A DNA stretch of 8,383 nucleotides, taken from the NCBI GenBank assembly GCA_902797405.1, contig CADBSP010000156.1, positions 1 to 8,383 on the forward strand, read 5' to 3'. The notes under the pieces were generated by a model, which saw nothing but the letters and a program-made list of their open reading frames with translations, had not been told where the DNA came from and made no database searches. Positions 1-4,433 of the stretch are shown in pieces. The position numbers and the translations under genes are program-made. Positions within the stretch are counted from its first letter, which is position 1; each line of letters begins with the position of its first letter. This DNA is from an uncultured Eubacteriales bacterium (GTDB lineage Bacteria; Bacillota; Clostridia; Peptostreptococcales; Anaerovoracaceae).

Positions 1-906
1 GAGTTCGGTGTGGTGCTGGATGGCGTAGGCATGGCCATGCAGCCCCTCATAGGAACCTATTTTGGAGAAAAGAATCATTGTCTTATTAAGAGAGTCATGA
101 AGTCCGGTGGGAAGGCAGCTATTATGGAAGGGGCAATTGCAACTCTATTCATCTGGATCTTTGCAAAACAGTTCTGCGGACTCTTTGGAATAACAGGAGG
201 AGAGGCACTTAATCCGTCAATAGCAGCACTTCGAATCGTTGCCCTAGGGTTTATGTTCTGCAGTGTAGTGTCACTTACTACTTCCTATTACATGCTGATT
301 GATCGTATAGGAATGGCAACATGCATCGCTTGTTTCCAGAACGGACTTCTGTATATAGTACTTCCCATACTTGGGTCATTAGCATTTGGATTAAATGGCA
401 TGTGGGCAGGCTTTGCCGTTGCCCCGGTGCTTACCCTTATATCAGCATACCTCTTTATCTTCCTACGTTTTGGGAGTGACAATTTCCCCTTCTTACTCAA
501 GGATATGGAATCTGAGATTGTGGTATTGGATGACACTTTGACTCCAGAAACAGCCACAGCACTCTCCAAAGGCGTTGAACGAAGCTTCCTTTCTCATGAT
601 TACCCTAAAGAGGTTGCATCCCGCGCTTCTTTGTTTGTGGAAGAAACAGGGCTTACCATTCTGGAAATGAACAAAGGAGCCAAGAAGCCGATTCTAATGG
701 AACTGTCTCTTTTCTTTGAACCGGATTCGACCCTCATAATAGAAAGAGACTCCGGAGTTCTGTTTGACCTCACCGATCCTGATGTTGCAATAAAAGGGCT
801 GAGTAGTTTTGTCCTTAGCGGACTAATGAAGGCTGAGCAGGAGAAAGCTTATTTGGTAACCACAGGCTATAACCGAAATATGATTAGGTTTTCACGAGAA
901 GTTTGA
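1..906 (+). CDS. MATE-family efflux transporter with C-terminal GHKL-like ATPase domain (5'-truncated)
   Basis: The reading frame is open from base 1 and ends at TGA 904-906, so the true start lies upstream of the window; the in-frame GTG at 10 is only an artefact start. The first ~155 visible residues fit the C-terminal half of a MATE exporter: an MQPLIGTYFGEKN-type loop, then hydrophobic segments near fragment residues 40-60, 75-100, 105-130 and 135-155. MATE proteins export cationic drugs or metabolites using a Na+ or H+ gradient. Residues ~160-301 are not membranous and resemble a histidine-kinase-like/anti-sigma (RsbW-type) ATPase fold: an ASLFVEETGLTILEMN helix where the N box would lie, and RDSGVLFDLTDPD, which resembles the D-x-G box. 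The N-box Asn seems replaced, so ATP binding is doubtful. The MATE call is firm; the tail domain is an inference from motif pattern. Confidence 0.8.
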   Translation, partial: EFGVVLDGVGMAMQPLIGTYFGEKNHCLIKRVMKSGGKAAIMEGAIATLFIWIFAKQFCGLFGITGGEALNPSIAALRIVALGFMFCSVVSLTTSYYMLIDRIGMATCIACFQNGLLYIVLPILGSLAFGLNGMWAGFAVAPVLTLISAYLFIFLRFGSDNFPFLLKDMESEIVVLDDTLTPETATALSKGVERSFLSHDYPKEVASRASLFVEETGLTILEMNKGAKKPILMELSLFFEPDSTLIIERDSGVLFDLTDPDVAIKGLSSFVLSGLMKAEQEKAYLVTTGYNRNMIRFSREV

Positions 907-985
907 TTTGGTGCTGCGGCCTCATTCAGGCCAGCTTCGACCATGGGCTATTCGAGAGTCCACCGGACTCTCTCATAAACGCCCA
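907..985. other. GC-rich stem-loop segment A (no gene)
   Basis: This segment lies between the MATE stop codon and the first 94-bp repeat. It folds well: 913-934 forms a GGCC-closed hairpin; GAGAGTCC (954-961) pairs perfectly with GGACTCTC (965-972) over an ACC loop; and CATGGGC just upstream pairs with GCCCATG at 981-987, enclosing that hairpin. No T-run follows, so none is a classic terminator. A + strand open frame crosses the segment, but it runs through both repeat copies and has no ribosome binding site or recognisable protein, so I do not call it a gene. The segment is structurally matched by segment B (1080-1155). Its function is unknown. Confidence 0.55.
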
Positions 986-1079
986 TGCCCTGTCGGGTTC
1001 GAATCCCCAATACTCTTCTATATTAACAAAAGGACCACCTATGGTGGTCCCTTTGTCAAGTGGTGGAGCATAGGGGATT
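986..1079. repeat. 94-bp direct repeat, copy 1 (contains truncated tRNA-Ala 3' end)
   Basis: It matches 1156-1249 at 92 of 94 positions, offset 170 bp; the differences are at 1043/1213 and 1060/1230. It contains a + strand T-arm-like motif GGGTTCGAATCCCC (995-1008), an acceptor-like strand ending in CTA, a terminator-type hairpin (1032-1050), and then 19 bases (1061-1079) identical to the 3' end of the minus-strand tRNA-Ala, CCA included. The match to the tRNA stops in the T-loop at 1080, so this copy has no functional tRNA. The duplication of a tRNA 3' end resembles what tRNA-targeting integrases leave behind, but no integrase gene is in view. Confidence 0.85.
1021..1050. terminator. Terminator-like hairpin, repeat copy 1
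   Basis: GGACCACC (1032-1039) and GGTGGTCC (1043-1050) form a perfect 8-bp stem with a TAT loop. On the minus strand it is followed by TTTTGTTAATA, a fair T-run; on the + strand by CTTTG, which is weaker. It could stop transcripts from the upstream MATE gene and, from the right, any read-through from tRNA-Ala. It duplicates the tRNA-proximal hairpin at 1202-1220. Confidence 0.6.
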
Positions 1080-1155
1080 GCATATTGCTAACGCAATCTG
1101 CCGTCCTGCGCGCGGCCAAGCCGTGCTCGGACCAGAAGGCTCCACTGGAGCCTTC
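1080..1155. other. GC-rich stem-loop segment B between repeat copies (no gene)
   Basis: This segment occupies the space between the two 94-bp repeats and differs from segment A in sequence. Three inverted pairs are visible: GATTGC (1076-1081) with GCAATC (1093-1098); GCGCGGC (1110-1116) with GCCGTGC (1120-1126), enclosed by GTCC/GGAC (1103-1106/1129-1132); and a perfect 10-bp hairpin AGAAGGCTCC/GGAGCCTTCT (1134-1143/1147-1156) with an ACT loop. The last shares a TCCACYGGA core with the hairpin in segment A, while its outer stem bases differ on both sides. The segment is much more GC-rich than its surroundings. No protein or known RNA family is recognised. Confidence 0.55.
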
Positions 1156-1249
1156 TGCCCTGTCGGGTTCGAATCCCCAATACTCTTCTATATTAACAAA
1201 AGGACCACCTATAGTGGTCCCTTTGTCAATTGGTGGAGCATAGGGGATT
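1156..1249. repeat. 94-bp direct repeat, copy 2 (joined to intact tRNA-Ala)
   Basis: This is the second copy of the 986-1079 repeat. Here the tRNA 3' end continues into a complete tRNA gene. Its left part (1165-1208) is an inverted, degenerate version of the tRNA-Ala 3' end plus terminator arm: GGGTTCGAATCCCC at 1165-1178 is the exact reverse complement of 1243-1256, and the acceptor-like ATACTCT (1180-1186) parallels the real ATGCTCC. The repeat plus tRNA is therefore an imperfect palindrome centred on the hairpin at 1202-1220. Confidence 0.85.
1191..1220 (-). terminator. Rho-independent terminator of tRNA-Ala
   Basis: Starting ten bases beyond the encoded CCA (1231-1233), GGACCAC/GTGGTCC (1202-1208/1214-1220) forms a 7-bp stem with a five-base loop. 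On the minus strand TTTTGTTAATA follows (1201 down to 1191). Position and orientation fit a terminator for the tRNA transcript. Compared with copy 1, a G-to-A change at 1213 loses the loop-closing pair. Confidence 0.75.
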
Positions 1250-1306
1250 CGAACCCCTGACCTTTTGACTGCCAGTCAAACGCGCTCCCAACTGCGCCAA
1301 TGCCCC
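1231..1306 (-). tRNA. tRNA-Ala (anticodon GGC)
   Basis: The reverse complement folds as a 76-nt class I tRNA: acceptor GGGGCAT/ATGCTCC, discriminator A and genomically encoded CCA; a D-arm with AGTTGGGA loop; anticodon stem TTTGA/TCAAA with loop CTGGCAG, giving anticodon GGC (1271-1273), which reads GCC (and by wobble GCU) alanine codons; and T-arm AGGGG-TTCGAAT-CCCCT. The acceptor has the G3:U70 wobble pair that is the main identity signal for alanyl-tRNA synthetase, which independently supports the assignment. It stands alone here, with its own promoter and terminator. The last 19 bases of its 3' end are duplicated at 1061-1079. Confidence 0.97.
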
Positions 1307-1345
1307 GCATTGTTTTGGTGTCGATTTACATCAATCACGGAGACT

Positions 1346-1374
1346 ATTCTACCACGGCATCGATAAAAAGTAAA
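1346..1374 (-). promoter_or_regulatory. Promoter of tRNA-Ala
   Basis: On the minus strand TTTACT (1374-1369, -35, four of six consensus bases) and TAGAAT (1351-1346, -10, five of six) are separated by exactly 17 bases. The predicted start near 1339 leaves a leader of ~33 nt before the tRNA 5' end, which RNase P would remove. Called from consensus and position only. Confidence 0.7.
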
Positions 1375-1420
1375 TCATTTTAAAGATAATTATAGAACAA
1401 AGACCAAATTCTCAATTATT

Positions 1421-1516
1421 TTCGATTGTATTTTCCGGGTTTTTCGATATTTCAGATTGCATTTAGCAGTACTTCAGATTGAGTTTGCTAGTATTTTAGA
1501 TTAGTCATGTTTTGAT
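1421..1516. repeat. Degenerate 22-bp tandem repeats in AT-rich spacer
   Basis: Units starting at 1451, 1473 and 1495 share a TTCAGATT/TTTAGATT beginning at 22-bp intervals; the first two agree at about 16 of 22 positions. A weaker relative begins at 1421. They lie in the spacer between the tRNA promoter and the MATE promoter. Low-complexity AT-rich drift is a reasonable alternative to a functional role. Apart from this, the 18-bp repeat at 1614-1648 and the promoter signals, I see no gene in 1375-1755. Confidence 0.4.
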
Positions 1517-1526
1517 GTTGAAACTG

Positions 1527-1535
1527 TGGTACAAT
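1527..1535 (+). promoter_or_regulatory. Candidate extended -10 promoter for the MATE-chr-dnaE run
   Basis: TGGTACAAT is an extended -10 element (TG-n-TAcAAT, five of six core bases). No good -35 lies 16-18 bases upstream, which extended -10 promoters tolerate. It would give a 5' untranslated region of ~210 nt before the MATE start. Other AT-rich hexamers closer to the gene cannot be excluded. Confidence 0.4.
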
Positions 1536-1613
1536 AATAGTTTAGAATAGAACCTAAGTTTAGCAGATATTGTACTTGGATATAAAATAGTCATAATTAT
1601 TGCCATTTTATAG

Positions 1614-1648
1614 ATTTAGATACAGAGCGTCATTTAGATACAGAGCGT
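1614..1648. repeat. 18-bp tandem duplication
   Basis: ATTTAGATACAGAGCGT occurs exactly twice, at 1614-1630 and 1632-1648, with one intervening base. It lies in the presumed leader upstream of the MATE gene. It could be a duplicated operator or simple slippage; it is not symmetric, so it gives no hint of a dimeric repressor site. Confidence 0.75.
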
Positions 1649-1739
1649 TATAAGGTGAGTTATAAGATGGTCGTGGATTAAGTTTAAGAACAAGCTATAG
1701 ATTAGGTTGTAAACTTATTTATAAATCGAGTTGTAGATT

Positions 1740-1746
1740 AAGGAAG
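1740..1746 (+). promoter_or_regulatory. Ribosome binding site deciding the MATE start
   Basis: AAGGAAG ends 9 bases before ATG 1756. It is only 3 bases before the in-frame TTG at 1750, which is too close, so ATG 1756 is preferred. Confidence 0.7.
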
Positions 1747-1755
1747 TTATTGTCA

Positions 1756-3159
1756 ATGCAATTTATTAAGAAGTTATTTGCTCCGGTTGATATGACTGTG
1801 GGCGATCCGATTAAACAAATAATTCTGTTTGCAATACCGATGATTATCGGAAATTTTGCTCAGCAGTTATACAGCACCGTTGATTCTATCATAGTTGGAC
1901 GATATGTTGGTGATAATGCCTTGGCAGCCGTTGGTAGTGCCGGGCCTATTATCAATTTGATGATAGTTCTATTTATTGGAATATCGATGGGTGCCAGCAT
2001 CATGGTTTCGCAGTATTTCGGCGCCAGGAAGAAAGAAGAATTATCGCGCTCAATTGGCTGCTGTATTACTTTGACGGGTATGGCATCTGTCTTCATCATG
2101 GTGGTTGGAAGCTTGGTGGCCAGGCCACTGCTTAATCTTCTTGGAACACCTGAGGCTATTATTGATTGGTGCCATACGTATCTGCTGATTTTGTTCATCG
2201 GTGTTGGAGGAATGGGATTCTACAATATTCTGGGAGGTGTGCTGAGAGGACTCGGTGATTCCATGTCCGCACTTCTTTATCTCATCATCGCAACAATATT
2301 AAACATTATTTTAGACTTGCTATTTGTTGCAAAATTCAATATGGGAGTAGCCGGAGTTGCGCTGGCGACTGCCATAGCTCAGCTAATTTCTGCAGTTCTC
2401 ACGTTTAGAAAACTGCTCTCCATGAGAGAATTGTTCGAGCTAAAAAAAGAATACTTAAAACCGGAAAGAGAGTATTCCGGAAGGCTGATTAAACTTGGAC
2501 TCCCTTCTGGAATAACCCAGGCGATATTCTCATTATCTCTCATCGTGGTTCAGTCACTAACAAACACTTTTGGTGAGATGTGCATAGCAGCAAATGTTAT
2601 AACCATGAGAGTGGATGGATTTGTGGTTCTGCCCGCCATCTCCTTTGGTACGGCCATGACAACATATGCCGGTCAAAACATAGGTGCGGGACGCATGGAC
2701 CGAGTGACACAAGGGGCCAAAAGGGGAACGCTCTTTGCAATGGGAATAAGCGCTGTTCTCTCTTTGGTAATCATACTATTTGGAAAACACCTCATGGCTA
2801 TTTTCACTAAAACCGATGAGCTAATTGATTTAAGCTATCACATTATGCTAATACTTGCAGTTGGTTATGTGATAATAGAAATAACGCAATGCCTGGGCGG
2901 TGTAATGCGTGGTGCTGGGGACACGGTCACTCCTATGTGGATATCAATTCTAAGTAGCGTTGTGTTTAGAGTTCCTGCGGCCTATCTCCTGGTACAGCTA
3001 TCCAAGACACCGACCATGCCACAGGGTAATTTCTATATGATTTCCACGTCGCTTCTTTGCACATGGGTTTTAGGAGCAATGCTTACTTTAGGAGCGTATA
3101 AGCTGGGCAAATGGAAGAACAAGGCAATCATTAAAGACCCGGGGAAGGAAATAGCTTAA
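1756..3159 (+). CDS. MATE-family multidrug/Na+ antiporter (full length)
   Basis: A 467-residue inner-membrane exporter, the usual MATE length, with about 12 hydrophobic segments in two homologous halves. The N-terminal half begins with a short amphipathic lead and DPIKQIILFAIPMIIGN, followed by the characteristic QLYSTVDSIIVGRYVGDNALAAVG and a GASIMVSQYFGARKKEEL loop. The second half repeats the pattern near residue 240 (LIKLGLPSGITQAIFSLS) with TYAGQNIGAGRMDRV and a GGVMRGAGDTVTP motif late in the protein. The family couples Na+ or H+ entry to export of cationic drugs or metabolites; the substrate here cannot be predicted. It starts at ATG 1756, not the TTG at 1750, by ribosome-binding-site spacing. 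It differs from the upstream MATE fragment in lacking a cytoplasmic tail domain: it ends with a short charged segment. The next gene follows after 34 bp on the same strand. Confidence 0.93.
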   Translation: MQFIKKLFAPVDMTVGDPIKQIILFAIPMIIGNFAQQLYSTVDSIIVGRYVGDNALAAVGSAGPIINLMIVLFIGISMGASIMVSQYFGARKKEELSRSIGCCITLTGMASVFIMVVGSLVARPLLNLLGTPEAIIDWCHTYLLILFIGVGGMGFYNILGGVLRGLGDSMSALLYLIIATILNIILDLLFVAKFNMGVAGVALATAIAQLISAVLTFRKLLSMRELFELKKEYLKPEREYSGRLIKLGLPSGITQAIFSLSLIVVQSLTNTFGEMCIAANVITMRVDGFVVLPAISFGTAMTTYAGQNIGAGRMDRVTQGAKRGTLFAMGISAVLSLVIILFGKHLMAIFTKTDELIDLSYHIMLILAVGYVIIEITQCLGGVMRGAGDTVTPMWISILSSVVFRVPAAYLLVQLSKTPTMPQGNFYMISTSLLCTWVLGAMLTLGAYKLGKWKNKAIIKDPGKEIA

Positions 3160-3193
3160 CAGAGAAAGCTTGGAGATACAGACATAGATTAAA

Positions 3194-3814
3194 ATGACTA
3201 AACCTACATTGCCACAACTATATATTTCCGGTATTAAGGTGGGCTTGCTTACCTTTGGTGGCGGTTATGCCATGCTTCCCATTTTGCAGAGAGAAGTGGT
3301 TGAAACGAGAAAGTGGAATACGGAAGAAGAAATTCTGGATTATTATTCCCTGGCACAATGCCTTCCCGGTATCATCATGGCAAACACCTTTGGTTTTATT
3401 GGACATAAACAAAGGGGGAGGCTTGGAGCTATAGTCTCAACCCTTGGCTCAATCACCCCTTCAATTATAATAATTACAATTATTGCGACCCTTTTAACCG
3501 CGTTTGCAGATTTGTCAGTTGTGCAGAATGCTTTTGCGGGAATCAGGGTATGCGTATGCGTTTTGATTTTCAATTCGATTTTGAAATTGTGGAAGAGTTC
3601 CGTAATTGATGTATTCACAGGAGTGCTGTTTGTTTTGGTCGCGCTGGGATCTCTTCTTTTGGATATAACACCGGTTGCGTTTGTTGTTTTAGCAGCTGTT
3701 TTAGGAATCGTAGTTTCAACCGCAGGGATATTCAAAGGTAAAAAAGAAGAAACCATCATATCCAATGAAAGAAACTCAAACCAGGACAAAAAAGCAAAAG
3801 GAGGCAAAGAATGA
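3194..3814 (+). CDS. Chromate transporter (CHR) family protein, single-domain, first of pair
   Basis: A 206-residue membrane protein of the CHR family. FGGGYAMLPILQREVV near residues 22-37 is the family's N-terminal signature; LAQCLPGIIMANTFGFIGHK and the following glycine-rich segment are the second conserved block. Hydrophobic helices occupy most of residues 75-180, and the C-terminus is a highly charged Lys/Glu/Asn tail. Short CHR proteins of ~200 residues carry one domain and are usually encoded as adjacent pairs that act together, replacing the fused two-domain ChrA. Characterised members export chromate, probably in exchange with sulfate; the natural substrate in an anaerobe is uncertain. 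The ribosome binding site is poor (a GGAG lies 18 bases upstream), so coupling to the upstream MATE message is possible. Its stop overlaps the partner's start as ATGA at 3811-3814. Confidence 0.9.
   Translation: MTKPTLPQLYISGIKVGLLTFGGGYAMLPILQREVVETRKWNTEEEILDYYSLAQCLPGIIMANTFGFIGHKQRGRLGAIVSTLGSITPSIIIITIIATLLTAFADLSVVQNAFAGIRVCVCVLIFNSILKLWKSSVIDVFTGVLFVLVALGSLLLDITPVAFVVLAAVLGIVVSTAGIFKGKKEETIISNERNSNQDKKAKGGKE
3797..3804 (+). promoter_or_regulatory. Strong ribosome binding site for second CHR gene
   Basis: AAAGGAGG lies within the end of the first CHR gene, 6 bases before ATG 3811. Together with the ATGA overlap it fixes the start and implies balanced, coupled synthesis of the two partners. 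Confidence 0.85.
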
Positions 3815-4425
3815 TTTACTTACGCCTCTTTTGGGAGTTCTTAAAAATAGGGATGTTCACAGTTGGCGGAGGAATGGCAACACTCCCATTCCTTTATGAC
3901 CTATCCAGTAAGACCGGATGGTTTACTGCTTCGCAAATTGCTGATATGCTTGCAGTTTCCGAATCAACCCCTGGCCCTATGGGAATAAATATGGCAACCT
4001 ATGTTGGCTATACCGTTGGCGGACCCATAGGAGCCGTCATTGCATCCATTGGATTAATCCTTCCTGGCGCTATATTGGTTTTGATAATCATGACGGTTCT
4101 ATCAAAGTTCAGGGACAACAAATACGTTGAAGGTGCCTTTTATGGACTAAGAGCAGCTTCCGTAGGTCTTATAGCTGCAGCAGGTCTTCTGGTAGCTAAG
4201 ATTACTTTTCTCCAAAGCGGAGTATCAGCAAGTGAACTTGCTTCGCTAGGTGGCTCGGAAATACTTCCCAATATTATGGGCCTACTGAATTACAAGGCGA
4301 TAATTCTGGCCACGGTATTGCTGGTTTTGACCAGAGTATTTGAACCAACGAGGAAACTTCACCCTGTGATTTTTATCGGAATATCTGCTGTTGTGGGCAT
4401 AGTCTTTTCCTATGCCGGTCAGTGA
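3811..4425 (+). CDS. Chromate transporter (CHR) family protein, single-domain, second of pair
   Basis: A 204-residue CHR protein, homologous in layout to its upstream neighbour but clearly diverged. FTVGGGMATLPFLYDL near residues 17-32 is its version of the GGGyamlP signature, and SESTPGPMGINMATYVGY near residues 50-67 carries the second motif with its conserved PGP. Hydrophobic helices follow to the C-terminus, with no charged tail. It is presumably the obligate partner of the preceding protein in a heteromeric transporter, equivalent to the N- and C-halves of long ChrA; this is known for some Bacillus pairs and inferred here. The ATGA overlap and the strong ribosome binding site point to coupled translation. 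dnaE starts 8 bp downstream. Confidence 0.9.
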   Translation: MIYLRLFWEFLKIGMFTVGGGMATLPFLYDLSSKTGWFTASQIADMLAVSESTPGPMGINMATYVGYTVGGPIGAVIASIGLILPGAILVLIIMTVLSKFRDNKYVEGAFYGLRAASVGLIAAAGLLVAKITFLQSGVSASELASLGGSEILPNIMGLLNYKAIILATVLLVLTRVFEPTRKLHPVIFIGISAVVGIVFSYAGQ

Positions 4426-4427
4426 GG
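4424..4427 (+). promoter_or_regulatory. Ribosome binding site of dnaE overlapping the CHR stop codon
   Basis: GAGG overlaps the last two bases of the TGA of the second CHR gene and sits 6 bases before ATG 4434. The overlap implies that ribosomes terminating on the chr message may re-initiate on dnaE. Confidence 0.6.
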
Positions 4428-4433
4428 TAGCAT

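Noticed and set aside
1065..1190. A complete + strand tRNA using GGAGCAT (1065-1071) with ATACTCT (1180-1186) as acceptor stem
   Set aside because: Six of seven positions can pair, but the span is ~126 nt, no D-arm or anticodon arm of proper size is visible, and the pairing follows automatically from the two facing tRNA 3' ends.
986..1249. CRISPR array or integron cassette array
   Set aside because: There are only two copies, the repeats are far too long for CRISPR and each ends in tRNA sequence; no cas genes and no integron integrase are in view, and the segments between repeats are not gene cassettes.
908..1260. Two overlapping + strand open frames of 111 and 66 codons, sharing a repeated stretch of residues
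   Set aside because: They run through the duplicated hairpin/tRNA region, the shared residues come only from the 94-bp DNA repeat, there is no ribosome binding site, and the second runs into antisense tRNA sequence.
1309..1345. Riboswitch or T-box leader near the tRNA
   Set aside because: On the minus strand this is just the ~33-nt tRNA leader downstream of a good promoter; it is too short and has no T-box or aptamer motif.
3343..3807. 154-codon minus-strand open frame opposite the first CHR gene
   Set aside because: It is a shadow of a clearly conserved CHR-family gene, with low-complexity Thr/Ile/Lys runs and no family resemblance.
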